Source of the DNA: DASQBT01 sp963746955 | Lineage (GTDB): Bacteria; Pseudomonadota; Gammaproteobacteria; Burkholderiales; Thiobacillaceae | NCBI GenBank assembly: GCA_963746955.1 | Contig: CAVVDR010000009.1 | Location: 551,630-615,629 of the forward strand | DNA: 64,000 bases | Reading direction: 5' to 3' | Part shown: in pieces, positions 8,476 to 17,355 of the stretch | Layout: every line of letters begins with the position of its first letter | Numbering within the stretch: the first letter of the stretch is position 1 | Notes under the pieces: generated by a model | What the model was told of the DNA's origin: nothing | What the model saw: the letters and a program-made list of their open reading frames with translations, nothing else | Database searches by the model: none | Made by a program: the position numbers and the translations under genes

Positions 8476-9522
8476 ATGGATAAATCGGCGCCCATTCCTG
8501 TCACCCTGCTCACCGGATTTCTGGGTTCGGGGAAAACCACGCTGCTCAACACCCTGGTCCGGAAGCTGCCCCGTACCGCCATCATCATGAACGAATTTGG
8601 CGAGGTGGGTCTGGACCATCAGTTGCTGGAAAAATCCGAAGGGCCCATGGCTCTGCTTGCGGGGGGGTGCGTGTGCTGCGCTGTGGTGGGTTCCCTTTCA
8701 CCTACCCTGAAGAACCTGTGGATGGCACGCAACAAGGGGGACATCCCCGCATTCGAGCGGGTGGTCATCGAAACAACCGGCATCGCGGACCCGGCGCCCA
8801 TCCTCGACGCGCTGTTGAATGATCCCTGGGTGCGGGCCCGGTTCAGACTCGATGGCGTCGTCACGACGATCGACGCCGTGCTGGGAGCGCAACAATTGGA
8901 CAGTTATTTCGAAGCAGTCAAACAAGTCGCGGTGGCAGACCGGCTGATCCTGACCAAGACGGACCTGGCGCGCGCCGACCAGACCGCGTCGCTGCGGGCC
9001 CGGCTGCAGGCCTTGAACCCGGCGGCGGAAATCATGCCGGTGATCAGCGGCGACCTCGATCCGGGCCGGCTGCTCAATCTGGGTCTGTACAACACGGAAA
9101 CCAAAACGCCCGACGCAAAGCGCTGGCTCAGCGAGGCTCGCTACAGACCCGCCGAGCCCCGTGCACCGGGCCGGAATATTTCCAGCGTGACGCAAGACAA
9201 TCACGACCAGCGCATTCACGCCTTCAGCGTGCTTATCGATGAGCCCGTCTCGCGCAACGGGTTGCAGGCCGCCCTGACCATGCTGATTTCCTTCCGCTCC
9301 GAATATCTGCTGCGATTCAAGGCAATCGTCAATGTGCAGGGCGAGGACAAACCCCTGGTCCTGCACGGCGTGCAGCATGTGCTCTACCCGGAGGTCCGTC
9401 TGGAGGCGTGGCCGGACGAAGATCACCGCAGCCGCTTTGTGTTTATCGTCCGCGATCTGGAACCGCCGTTCATCGCCAAAGTGCTGCAGGATTTCACCGA
9501 GGCAGCCCAAGGCAACTTGTAA
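8476..9522 (+). CDS. COG0523-family GTPase (CobW/ZNG-like metallochaperone)
   Basis: A P-loop GTPase of about 348 residues. GFLGSGKTT is the Walker A motif near residue 12, and GGCVCCAV is the metal-binding CxCC signature of COG0523. ETTGIADPAP is the conserved switch/Walker B region, TKTDLA the base-recognition motif, and the CobW C-terminal domain follows. These proteins deliver zinc, cobalt or nickel to client enzymes; the metal cannot be assigned here. The frame is open upstream, but MDKSAPIPVTLLTGFLGSG is the family N-terminus and has AGGA just before it. Confidence 0.88.
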   Translation: MDKSAPIPVTLLTGFLGSGKTTLLNTLVRKLPRTAIIMNEFGEVGLDHQLLEKSEGPMALLAGGCVCCAVVGSLSPTLKNLWMARNKGDIPAFERVVIETTGIADPAPILDALLNDPWVRARFRLDGVVTTIDAVLGAQQLDSYFEAVKQVAVADRLILTKTDLARADQTASLRARLQALNPAAEIMPVISGDLDPGRLLNLGLYNTETKTPDAKRWLSEARYRPAEPRAPGRNISSVTQDNHDQRIHAFSVLIDEPVSRNGLQAALTMLISFRSEYLLRFKAIVNVQGEDKPLVLHGVQHVLYPEVRLEAWPDEDHRSRFVFIVRDLEPPFIAKVLQDFTEAAQGNL

Positions 9523-9576
9523 GCCCCAGCTTGCAAGGCTAACATTCTTCCATTCGCTTAACCTCTCCCGACCCCA

Positions 9577-10689
9577 TTGGCAATTCCCTTCTTTCGTAAA
9601 GGCAAAGACCAGCCTCCCGAGCCTCCGTCACGGCGAGCCGATCCGTCGCCCGCAACGGTCGAAGGCGTGACGCGCCTGCACGCGATGTCTCCGGATGCGC
9701 TGAGAAATGCCATCCTGGTCGAGGAAATGGGCGGAGGCGCGGCCAACACCGCCAAGGATGAAGCAGCGATTCTCTATGCCAACGGCCAGATCGAGGCCAC
9801 CGAGGACACATTGAAGGCCTTGCTGGAAAACCATGATCAACGCATCTGGGCGATGCTCTTTGATCTGTACCGCCTGACTTCAAGGAGGACCGAATTTGAA
9901 CAACTGGCCACGGAATATGCGCTCAAGTTCGAAACTTCCCCGCCGGTGTGGCCCGACGATGAACAGATGCTCGAGGAGATCGATACCAAAGCGGCCGTGG
10001 TGGCCCTGCCCAGAATCCTGGATGTGTCGGCCGCTCAAATGTTGGGGGATGAAATCGGCGCAGTCGGGAAGGACATGCCCTTGCGGCTGGATTTTTCCCT
10101 GACCAGCCAAGCAGAGCCCACAGGCGCCGAGCGTGTTGCCCAGATCCTGAATCAAACCGGGAAGGGCAAACACGCACTACAAATAAACGGCATCAGAGCA
10201 CTGATGCAAGCCCTGCGGGCACAAACAGACGCCCAGAGCGACCAGACCGGGCCCTGGCTGCTACTGCTCGCGATTTATCAGCTGCTGGGTAGGCAGGAGG
10301 AATTTGAAGACCTGGCGGTAAATTATGCCGTATGCTTTGAAGTCTCGCCCCCATCCTGGGAAACCATTGCCGGCGCCAAGGAAGTGGTTGCGCGTCCTCC
10401 TGCGCCCAAGGACGTCTGCGTGTGGTCAGGCATCGTCAGTGGCGAGCACGACCAGGCATACAGCCGGTTGCTGGACTACGCACGTACCCACAACCCGGTT
10501 GTGGTTGATCTAAGCGCGGTCACGCGCATCGACTACGCCAGCGTCAGCGGACTGATCAGCGCGCTGATGAATATTTTTGGAAATGGCAAGGCCATCATCC
10601 TGCAAGGTCAGAACAGCCTGGTAGATGCACTGCTCCAGTCCATGGACGTTCAGCAAATGGCCGAGTTGAAACCCACCTTCCCCATATAG
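9577..10689 (+). CDS. STAS-domain protein upstream of hslV
   Basis: A 370-residue cytosolic protein beginning MAIPFFRKGKDQPPEP from a TTG codon. The next in-frame ATG would cut off the charged N-terminus shared by such proteins. The middle contains two related helical halves: RIWAMLFDLYRLTSRRTEFE near residue 90 and PWLLLLAIYQLLGRQEEFE near residue 228, each followed by a similar F-E-x-SPP-x-W stretch. The last 90 residues have a STAS-like pattern (VVVDLSAVTRIDYASVSGL). It precedes hslV by about 150 bases, as in other betaproteobacteria. The function is not known. Confidence 0.7.
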   Translation: MAIPFFRKGKDQPPEPPSRRADPSPATVEGVTRLHAMSPDALRNAILVEEMGGGAANTAKDEAAILYANGQIEATEDTLKALLENHDQRIWAMLFDLYRLTSRRTEFEQLATEYALKFETSPPVWPDDEQMLEEIDTKAAVVALPRILDVSAAQMLGDEIGAVGKDMPLRLDFSLTSQAEPTGAERVAQILNQTGKGKHALQINGIRALMQALRAQTDAQSDQTGPWLLLLAIYQLLGRQEEFEDLAVNYAVCFEVSPPSWETIAGAKEVVARPPAPKDVCVWSGIVSGEHDQAYSRLLDYARTHNPVVVDLSAVTRIDYASVSGLISALMNIFGNGKAIILQGQNSLVDALLQSMDVQQMAELKPTFPI

Positions 10690-10786
10690 GAAACGCCCCG
10701 GCAGGCCGGAGGAAATGGCGGGCATCGATCCGGACAGTTTCGTGGAAATGTGGCAGTCGGCCAGACTTATGGCCTGTTGATGCGGC

Positions 10787-10814
10787 CTTGAAACCAGCAT
10801 TCGCACCCCAATTT
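10787..10814 (+). promoter_or_regulatory. Sigma-32 (RpoH)-type promoter for hslVU
   Basis: CTTGAAA at 10787-10793 and CCCCAATTT at 10806-10814 match the RpoH consensus (CTTGAA and CCCCATnT) with a 12-base spacer. They sit 30 bases before the hslV start codon, as expected for heat-shock control of this protease. Confidence 0.8.
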
Positions 10815-10843
10815 ACCATTTTCAACAGTAGATCAAGCCCTTC

Positions 10844-11377
10844 ATGGAGCAATATCACGGCACCACCATCCTCTCGGTCCGGCGCGGCGACCAGGTCGCT
10901 CTTGGCGGCGATGGCCAAGTCACCTTGGGCAATATTGTTATCAAGGCTTCCGCCCGCAAAGTACGGCGCCTGTATCAGGACAAGGTACTGGCTGGCTTTG
11001 CCGGCGGAACTGCCGACGCGTTCACCCTGTTTGAGCGTTTCGAGGCCAAGCTGGAAGAACACCAGGGCCAACTGGTACGCGCCGCTGTGGAACTGGCCAA
11101 GGACTGGCGCACCGACCGGATTTTGCGACGACTTGAAGCCATGCTGGCGGTGGCGGACAAGACCGCAAGCCTGATCATCACTGGCAACGGAGATGTGCTG
11201 GAACCGGAACTGGGCATTGCCGCCATTGGCTCCGGCGGAGCCTATGCCCAGGCCGCCGCGAAGGCCCTGTATGAAAACACTGACCTGGCACCGCGCGACA
11301 TCGTGGCCAAATCGCTCGCCATTGCCGGGGACATCTGCATCTATACCAACCAGAATCACTTGATTGAAACATTGTGA
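10844..11377 (+). CDS. hslV: ATP-dependent protease subunit HslV (ClpQ)
   Basis: A 177-residue threonine peptidase that forms the proteolytic double ring of HslVU. The N-terminal MEQYHGTTILSVRR places the catalytic threonine after a short propeptide ending in Gly-6, the usual form in betaproteobacteria. The GDGQVTLG and GSGGAYAQAAA motifs are present and the length is normal. A heat-shock-type promoter lies just upstream and hslU follows after 100 bases. Confidence 0.96.
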   Translation: MEQYHGTTILSVRRGDQVALGGDGQVTLGNIVIKASARKVRRLYQDKVLAGFAGGTADAFTLFERFEAKLEEHQGQLVRAAVELAKDWRTDRILRRLEAMLAVADKTASLIITGNGDVLEPELGIAAIGSGGAYAQAAAKALYENTDLAPRDIVAKSLAIAGDICIYTNQNHLIETL

Positions 11378-11420
11378 AGGGTGAACGGGGAATGGTGATG
11401 CCCTCCCTGCGCTACGCGCC

Positions 11421-11440
11421 ACCCTCCCTGCCGGGAGGGT
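11421..11440 (+). repeat. Stem-loop between hslV and hslU
   Basis: ACCCTCCC TGCC GGGAGGGT forms a perfect 8-bp stem with a 4-base loop inside the 100-base hslV-hslU spacer. It lacks a T-run, so a terminator is unlikely. It may be an RNA processing or stability element, or a small dispersed palindrome. Confidence 0.6.
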
Positions 11441-11477
11441 TTGCCCTCCCCTCTTTACCTTTTCCCCTTCACTTGCC

Positions 11478-12812
11478 ATGACCCAACTGACCCCCAAGGA
11501 AATTGTTCACGAACTGGACAAGCACATCGTCGGCCAAGGGGACGCCAAAAAGGCCGTCGCGGTGGCCCTGCGCTCCCGGTGGCGGCGCGCCCAGGTAGCC
11601 GAGCCGCTACGCCAGGAAATCACCCCGAAGAACATCCTGATGATAGGTCCGACCGGCGTGGGCAAGACGGAAATCGCGCGGCGACTCGCCCGCCTGGCGG
11701 ACGCGCCTTTCATCAAGGTGGAGGCCACCAAGTTCACCGAGGTGGGCTATGTGGGCAAGGACGTGGACTCCATCGTGCGCGACTTGATGGAAACTGCGGT
11801 CAAGCAGGTGCGCGAGCGGGAAATGGGCAAGGTCAAGATGCGCGCTGTGGACAACGCGGAGGAACGCGTCCTCGATGCGCTCCTGCCCCCGCCGCGCTCG
11901 ATTGAATTCGATACGGAACCGCACAAGACGGAAGAGTCGGCGACCCGGCAGAAATTCCGCAAGATGCTGCGCGAAGGCAGCCTCGATGACAAGGAAATTG
12001 AAATCGAGCTTGCCAGCCCCGCTGCCTCGATGCAGATCATGACTCCACCTGGAATGGAAGACATGGCCTCACAGTTGCAGTCCATGTTCCAGGGGCTGGG
12101 CAGCGGGCGGCGCCAGTCGCGCAAGATTAAAGTGTCGGAGGCAATGAAACTCCTGACCGAGGAAGAGGCCGCTCGCCTGGTCAACGAAGAGGATATAAAA
12201 CTTGCGGCCCTGAATGCGGTGGAGCAAAACGGCATCGTCTTTCTCGATGAAATCGACAAGATCACTGCGCGCCAGGAAACCCAGGGCGCAGATGTCTCGC
12301 GCCAGGGCGTGCAGCGCGATCTGCTGCCCCTGGTGGAAGGATCCACGGTTTCCACCAAATACGGCATGGTCAAGACCGACCACATCCTGTTCATCGCCAG
12401 TGGTGCATTCCACCTCTCAAAACCGTCGGATCTGATTCCCGAAATGCAGGGCCGTTTCCCGATCCGGGTCGAACTGAAAAGCCTCGGCGTGGAAGACTTC
12501 GAACGCATCCTCACCGCCACCGATGCCTGCCTCACGCGCCAGTACCAAGCGCTGCTGGAAACCGAGCAGGTCAAGCTGGACTTTACCGCAGAAGGCGTCC
12601 GGCGGCTGGCGGAAATCGCGTTCGAGGTCAACGAGCGCACCGAAAACATCGGTGCCCGGCGCCTGCACACAGTCATGGAAAAACTCCTGGAAGACGTGTC
12701 CTTCGAGTCGGAAAAGCATGAAGGCCAGACCATCCGGATAGACGCAGCCTATGTGAACACTCGCCTGGAAGAAATTGCCGGCAACGAGGATCTGGCGAAG
12801 TACGTCCTGTAA
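11478..12812 (+). CDS. hslU: ATP-dependent protease ATPase subunit HslU (ClpY)
   Basis: A 444-residue AAA+ unfoldase that feeds substrates to HslV. The Walker A motif GPTGVGKTEIARRLA lies near residue 56 and the pore loop GYVGKD near residue 90. An intermediate domain follows (about residues 110-240). IVFLDEIDK is Walker B, and sensor 2 lies in NIGARRLHTVMEKLLED. The length and C-terminal EDLAKYVL are those of the family; the C-terminus docks into HslV. Confidence 0.97.
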   Translation: MTQLTPKEIVHELDKHIVGQGDAKKAVAVALRSRWRRAQVAEPLRQEITPKNILMIGPTGVGKTEIARRLARLADAPFIKVEATKFTEVGYVGKDVDSIVRDLMETAVKQVREREMGKVKMRAVDNAEERVLDALLPPPRSIEFDTEPHKTEESATRQKFRKMLREGSLDDKEIEIELASPAASMQIMTPPGMEDMASQLQSMFQGLGSGRRQSRKIKVSEAMKLLTEEEAARLVNEEDIKLAALNAVEQNGIVFLDEIDKITARQETQGADVSRQGVQRDLLPLVEGSTVSTKYGMVKTDHILFIASGAFHLSKPSDLIPEMQGRFPIRVELKSLGVEDFERILTATDACLTRQYQALLETEQVKLDFTAEGVRRLAEIAFEVNERTENIGARRLHTVMEKLLEDVSFESEKHEGQTIRIDAAYVNTRLEEIAGNEDLAKYVL

Positions 12813-12939
12813 TTGATCGCGGGATTGTTATCACGGGGCGACACGACATAAAGCGATCTGTCCCATGTTGCCCCTCCACCCCGGCTTCTTCACTGATCCA
12901 GAAGAAAGCCGATAGCGCCACCCCACCCATACAAGCAGG

Positions 12940-13287
12940 CGTTGATTCGCTTCCTGTCTTGAAACCTTTTCCGCCCTGGCCGGCCCCGGCGTGGGCCTTC
13001 CCTCCACGCGGCACGCGCTGTGGCTGTGGCTGCGCGACAGCGAGTGCGGCACGCTGATTCATGTCCTGCACAAATTCGACGCTTTGCTTGCACCCGCGTT
13101 TGAGCCCGCCACTGCGGACGAACGGTCTTGCTACAAGCAGGGCCGTGACCTCAGCGGCTAGGAAATAGACGGCACCGAAGATCCCAAGGGCGATGACATT
13201 GCCAAGGTGGCCGCGTTAAGCGGCAAGCGCACTGGCCTGGGCGGCAGCGCCGCGGCTGAACTTGGTTATTACTGTGTGCAGCACTGA
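12940..13287 (+). pseudogene. Remnant of a DyP-type peroxidase
   Basis: Translating this stretch in one frame gives VGLPSTRHALWLWLRD, LHKFDALLAPAFEPA, then GRDLSG, an in-frame TAG at 13159, and EIDGTEDPKGDD. This is the core of DyP-type heme peroxidases, including the G-x-x-DG signature (usually GFEDGTENP). The whole heme-ligand C-terminal half is missing; the frame ends in unrelated residues at a TGA at 13285. The N-terminal part is also absent. It is a dead fragment left between hslU and the EamA gene. Confidence 0.75.
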
Positions 13288-13291
13288 TCCT

Positions 13292-13726
13292 TCACCGCTT
13301 CAACCCCAGCACCACCACGCCCCCCGCCACCATGACAATGCCCAGCCAACCCCAACCGTTAGGCCGTTCGCCCAGAAAAATCACGGCAAAAATCGCCACC
13401 AGAACCAGCGACAGCCTGTCGATGGGCGCGACCAGTGACGCCGGCCCCACTTTCAGCGCGCGGAAATAGAATACCCAGGAGGCGCCAGTCGCCAGCGCAG
13501 ACAGCGCGAGGAAGGACAGGGTCTTTGCCGACAGGCTCAGCGGGTTGATCCATTTGTTGGTGCCAGCGACAAACGCGCCGAGCACCAGCAGGATGAGGAA
13601 GGTGCGGATGAGAGTCGCCAGGTCGGAGTCCACACCTTCCAGGCCGACTTTGGCAAAAATGGCGGTCAGCGCGGCAAACGCCGCCGAAAGCAGGGCCCAG
13701 ATGAACCATTCTGGCAAACTGAACAT
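13292..13726 (-). CDS. EamA/DMT-family transporter, short form
   Basis: A 144-residue inner-membrane protein with four to five hydrophobic helices, corresponding to a single EamA repeat. The N-terminus LPEWFIWALLSAAFAALTAI and the glycine-rich end AIFAVIFLGERPNGWGWLGI are typical. Such half-size members act as dimers. The transported molecule is unknown. It is transcribed toward the peroxidase remnant and away from the gene at 13900. Confidence 0.85.
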   Translation of the reverse strand: MFSLPEWFIWALLSAAFAALTAIFAKVGLEGVDSDLATLIRTFLILLVLGAFVAGTNKWINPLSLSAKTLSFLALSALATGASWVFYFRALKVGPASLVAPIDRLSLVLVAIFAVIFLGERPNGWGWLGIVMVAGGVVVLGLKR

Positions 13727-13899
13727 GGGCTGTCTTCCTCTTCAAACCCTGGCACCAGCCCGATTCTACGGCACTGGGTGGCGTGATATATCCCCGAATA
13801 AGTGCGGGCTATCCACTCATAAAAGCTTCTTCATGCCTTGGCCCGGCCGGGCCGGTAAAATTGCTTCAATAACCGACTCGATTTCTTAAGGAGACCCTC

Positions 13900-15735
13900 A
13901 TGGCCACCCGCGCTACGCTTTCCCCCCGCGAAGCCGACTGTTCCTCCGGCGCCGACTATGCCGCTCTGGCGCTGGAGGCCCTGCAGGAACCCGCCGACAA
14001 GGCCTATGCGAAGGAGTTGTTGGACCGCGTGGCCGATGACTGCCAGTTCACCAAAGATCTGGCCGCCGTGGCCATCGCGTACAAGGAACTTGGCGAGCAA
14101 GCCCGTGCCGAGGAATTGCTGCAAACCGCAGAAGACTACTGCATGAGCGGAGAAGAGCAGGTCTACCTGGCCGAAGGCAAGATGAAGGTGCTGGGCGACA
14201 AGGCCGGCGCCAGCGCGGCGCTGGATACTGCCCTGAAGGAAACCAACAACCTGGACCCGCTGATCGAGTTGGCGAGGAAGGCCATGGTCATCATCGGCGA
14301 CAACAGCGTGATGCGCAAAGTGCTGGACAAGGCCATGAGCAAGGCCAGCCGCGGCGCCGAATTCACCAAACTGGCGGCCGGCGCAGCCGATGCCGGCGAC
14401 AAGGACTACGCAAGCAGCGTGTTTGAAAAAGCCGCCGAAAAGCTTTCCAGCGTGCCCGATCTGCTCGCCCTGGCGGGTGAGATGACCAAGACCCTGGGCG
14501 ACCCGGCCCGTGCCAAGGCGCTGTATCAGCGCGCCCTGGATGGGGCGGCGGATTTCCCTGTGGTGGCCAAGCTGATCGACGCGGCCAGGCAGGCTGGCGA
14601 CTCCGCCTTCATGCAGGCCGTGTTGAAAAAGGGTGCAGAACTCGCCACCGCCACGACCGAGCTGCTGGATCTGGGACTGGGCCTGATCAGCACTGGCGAC
14701 AAGGGCGGCGGCAAGGCTTTGCTGGAACGGGCCGAAACCGCGGTCAACAATCTAAATGAGTTGCAAAAGCTCACCGATGCAGTGAAAACGAACTTCCCCG
14801 ACGACAGCACCTGGGTCGGCCGAGTGGTGAGCAAACTGGAAAAACGCCAGGCCAACCAGGCCAAGTATGTGGAACTGCAAAACCAGGAGCAGCAAGCCGA
14901 TACGGTCAAGAAACTGCTGGCGCTGGCCGACCGCGTGATGGCCGAACTGGACGATCCGTTCTACACCGCCAAGCTGCTGAGCAAGGCCGAAACCATGCTG
15001 GGTGAAGGCGACTACCAGTTCCAGCGTTACCGCCCCATCATCCTGGCCGTGGACAAGCACCTCAACGACAAGGAGTGGCTGGCGCGCATGCTGGACGAAG
15101 CTGCTGCCAAGTCCACCGACTTCATTCGCTTCAAGGACGTGATCTACACGGCCGCCACCGAAATGAAAAACGTCGAGGTGGGCAGAGAGAAGGCGCGCGC
15201 CTATCTCAAGACCCGGGAAACAGAACTCAAGGCCGACTCGAAGGCCACTGTGTATGACTACACCAAGCTCGCTCAACTGGTGATCAGCGACTTGCAGGAC
15301 AAGGCATGGGGTGCCGCCCTGCTCAACGAGGCCAAGGCCCGGGCCCACGATCACTATGCGCTCGCCCATGTCGGTCAACTCGCGGCCCAGGCGGGGGATG
15401 CCGCCGGTGCGCAGGCGCTCTACGACCAGGCGGCGCAAAAGGCCGGCAGCGCGATGGCTTGCGCCCAGTTGGCCGATCGCCTGCACAACAACGGGGTCGC
15501 CGCAGCCACGGTCAAAGCGGTTTACACCGCCTGCGGCAAGACCCTTTCCAGCCCGCTCGAAAAACTGGCTTGGGTGGAAGGCATTGTGGATGTACTGAAA
15601 GACAAGGCCTGGGCGGCGCAGGAATATGCCGCGATCGAGGGACTGTTCAGAGGAGCGGACCAGGCCCGATTTGACCAGTCGCGCATGAACCGGGTGGGGG
15701 ATGAGTTCTACCCCTATCGGAAGCACGCGGCCTGA
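13900..15735 (+). CDS. Large alpha-helical repeat protein, function unknown
   Basis: A 611-residue protein with no signal peptide or membrane segment. It is built almost entirely from degenerate helix-turn-helix units of about 30-40 residues, for example KAYAKELLDRVADDCQFTKD, ARAEELLQTAEDYCMSGEE and DYASSVFEKAAEKLSSVPD. The recurrent A-x2-L/Y-x2-A-x3-A pattern resembles TPR or Sel1 solenoids. A clear AAGGAGA site precedes the ATG. Such solenoids usually scaffold protein complexes, but no partner is evident: the gene is alone on its strand except for the copper chaperone after it. I do not recognise the family by name. Confidence 0.75.
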   Translation: MATRATLSPREADCSSGADYAALALEALQEPADKAYAKELLDRVADDCQFTKDLAAVAIAYKELGEQARAEELLQTAEDYCMSGEEQVYLAEGKMKVLGDKAGASAALDTALKETNNLDPLIELARKAMVIIGDNSVMRKVLDKAMSKASRGAEFTKLAAGAADAGDKDYASSVFEKAAEKLSSVPDLLALAGEMTKTLGDPARAKALYQRALDGAADFPVVAKLIDAARQAGDSAFMQAVLKKGAELATATTELLDLGLGLISTGDKGGGKALLERAETAVNNLNELQKLTDAVKTNFPDDSTWVGRVVSKLEKRQANQAKYVELQNQEQQADTVKKLLALADRVMAELDDPFYTAKLLSKAETMLGEGDYQFQRYRPIILAVDKHLNDKEWLARMLDEAAAKSTDFIRFKDVIYTAATEMKNVEVGREKARAYLKTRETELKADSKATVYDYTKLAQLVISDLQDKAWGAALLNEAKARAHDHYALAHVGQLAAQAGDAAGAQALYDQAAQKAGSAMACAQLADRLHNNGVAAATVKAVYTACGKTLSSPLEKLAWVEGIVDVLKDKAWAAQEYAAIEGLFRGADQARFDQSRMNRVGDEFYPYRKHAA

Positions 15736-15750
15736 GCCAAGCCCCGCAAT

Positions 15751-16299
15751 ATGTCCAATCCGCACTCAACTGGATGTGTTCCGTCTTGTCCTATTGACCA
15801 GCCTGTTTCTAGCCCAACTTGCGGTCCCGTTTATCCAAGGAAAACCCTGAGCCGATTTATCCTCATTCTCGGACTCGCCGCACTGGCTCCGCCGCTTTAC
15901 GCGGCAAGCGTCATTGTTGAAGATGCCTGGACAAGGGCCACTGCCCCGCTTCAGCCAGTGGCCGGTGCCTTCATGAAGCTCACCAGTGGCACCGATGCAG
16001 TGCTGGTCGGTGCTTCCAGCCCGATGGCAGGCAGGGTTGAAGTTCACAGGATGAGCATGCAGGATGGGGTGATGTCCATGCGCCCGGTAAAGAGTCTGTT
16101 CCTGCCCAAGGGACAAACCATCGAACTCAAGCCAGGCGGCTATCACATCATGCTGATGGATCTCAAGCAGCCGTTCAAGGTCGGCGAAACCGTGCCGCTG
16201 ATCCTGAAAATCAGGACTGACAAGAAAGTCCGGACGGTGAACGTGAAGGCCGAAGTGCGGGATTTGATGGACCCTGAAGCTGGGCACCGTCACCACTGA
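15751..16299 (+). CDS. Periplasmic copper chaperone PCu(A)C
   Basis: The mature part is a PCu(A)C domain, a periplasmic protein that carries Cu(I) to the Cu-A or Cu-B site of cytochrome oxidase. The copper ligands are seen in EVHRMSMQDGVMSM and, after the usual spacing, in GGYHIMLM; a His-rich tail (GHRHH) ends the protein. The longest frame starts at 15751, giving an odd 32-residue Cys/Pro-rich leader before the signal sequence LSRFILILGLAALAPPLYA. A CTG at 15847, just after AAGGAAAAC, would start exactly at the signal peptide and may be the true initiation codon. Confidence 0.85.
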   Translation: MSNPHSTGCVPSCPIDQPVSSPTCGPVYPRKTLSRFILILGLAALAPPLYAASVIVEDAWTRATAPLQPVAGAFMKLTSGTDAVLVGASSPMAGRVEVHRMSMQDGVMSMRPVKSLFLPKGQTIELKPGGYHIMLMDLKQPFKVGETVPLILKIRTDKKVRTVNVKAEVRDLMDPEAGHRHH

Positions 16300-16383
16300 A
16301 TCAGCCACCACTAAAATCACCAGCGATGAATTCGCGGGCAGGCTTGGACCGGGACTGAAAAGACGCTTGGGGGCGAACGAATC

Positions 16384-16641
16384 TTACCGTTTCCCGGGCT
16401 CTTGCCCCGCGTCAGTCAGTCTCGCGGCAATACGCGTCCGAGCAGGCCCGGATAGTTCTGCGTCGCCTTCCTCCGAGCGAAGCCACTCACGAATCATCCG
16501 CATCTGCCGGGCAAAGCGTGCACAGTTTTCACAAATGATCAGGTGAATTCGCATTGCCAGTCGGTCTTTCCAGGATAGCGGCCGGTCCGGTGACAGGGTC
16601 ACCAATTGGGAGTTTTCCTTGCAATTTATGAGGATTCTCAC
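16384..16641 (-). CDS. Putative zinc-finger anti-sigma factor
   Basis: An 85-residue soluble protein starting from GTG at 16641, 8 bases after the sigma-factor stop. It shows the zinc-associated anti-sigma pattern: Cys in ILINCKENS, then HLIICENC (HxxxCxxC). No membrane helix is present, so it would act in the cytosol. Its tight coupling to the ECF sigma gene indicates it is that factor's regulator, possibly a redox or metal sensor. Confidence 0.75.
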   Translation of the reverse strand: MRILINCKENSQLVTLSPDRPLSWKDRLAMRIHLIICENCARFARQMRMIREWLRSEEGDAELSGPARTRIAARLTDAGQEPGKR

Positions 16642-16649
16642 GCCGACCC

Positions 16650-17204
16650 CTAGATTCTGGTTTCCAGGCACTCGCGCAAGAACAACTTGGCCCGGTGCAG
16701 CATTACCCATGCATTAGTCGCGGAGATATTCAGATCCTTACAGATAGCCTCGGTGGTCAAGCCGGTCAGTTCGCGCAGCGAAAAGATCCTTGCCAGGTTG
16801 GGCTTCAGAGCATCGACGCAGTCCTGCAGGGCCTGTCTTAGACGACTGCTCTCCAGCTCGGTTTCCGGCGTCTTCCATTCGCGTATGGGTTGGGTCCAGT
16901 GTCCGGTATCGTCGAACAAGGCCTCCCAATCCTGCGGGTCGTCTTCGCCTTCCCCACCGGGAGCGGTCACTTCCCGCGCCTGCTGACGAATAATGTCAAC
17001 CACCTTGTGCTTGAGGATGCCCGTCAGCCAGGTACGCTCGCTGCTGCCGCCCTGGAAGTCTTGCCTGGCTTTGAGTGCCGCGAGCAACGTTTCCTGGACT
17101 GCGTCTTCGGCCAGTTCTCCTGACATCAGCCTGCGCCGGGCGTAGCGGAAGAGGTAATCACCGTGCTCCGTCAGCCAGCGTTGCGGATCAAGTTCCACCA
17201 TCAT
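16650..17204 (-). CDS. ECF-type RNA polymerase sigma factor
   Basis: A 184-residue group IV sigma factor. Region 2 is DYLFRYARRRLMSGELAEDA and the following residues through LTGILKHKVVDIIRQQ. Region 4 is LRELTGLTTEAICKDL with the recognition helix SATNAWVMLHRAKLFLRECL. The gene for a ZAS-type anti-sigma protein follows immediately. The regulon cannot be read from this window. Confidence 0.88.
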   Translation of the reverse strand: MMVELDPQRWLTEHGDYLFRYARRRLMSGELAEDAVQETLLAALKARQDFQGGSSERTWLTGILKHKVVDIIRQQAREVTAPGGEGEDDPQDWEALFDDTGHWTQPIREWKTPETELESSRLRQALQDCVDALKPNLARIFSLRELTGLTTEAICKDLNISATNAWVMLHRAKLFLRECLETRI

Positions 17205-17281
17205 GCCCCCAATTTTTTGCCAAGAATAAGGGTTTTCGGGGCCGGGCGCACGGCGCCAAACGCATTTCTCCCAAAAGTCAG

Positions 17282-17310
17282 CTTGAAATTTTCAGTCGCG
17301 GACCCAATTA
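17282..17310 (+). promoter_or_regulatory. Sigma-32 (RpoH)-type promoter for the hsp20 gene
   Basis: CTTGAAA at 17282-17288 and CCCAATTA at 17303-17310 resemble the RpoH consensus with a 14-base spacer. The untranslated leader then contains GCGGGA GT TCCCGC, a small hairpin, before the GGAGG site at about 17347. Confidence 0.7.
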
Positions 17311-17355
17311 ATAGTTAACTGCGGGAGTTCCCGCCTACATTGATTTGGAGGACAT

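Noticed and set aside
11747..12733. A 328-codon minus-strand frame across hslU.
   Set aside because: Antisense shadow of a highly conserved gene in GC-rich DNA; Ser/Arg-rich with no domain.
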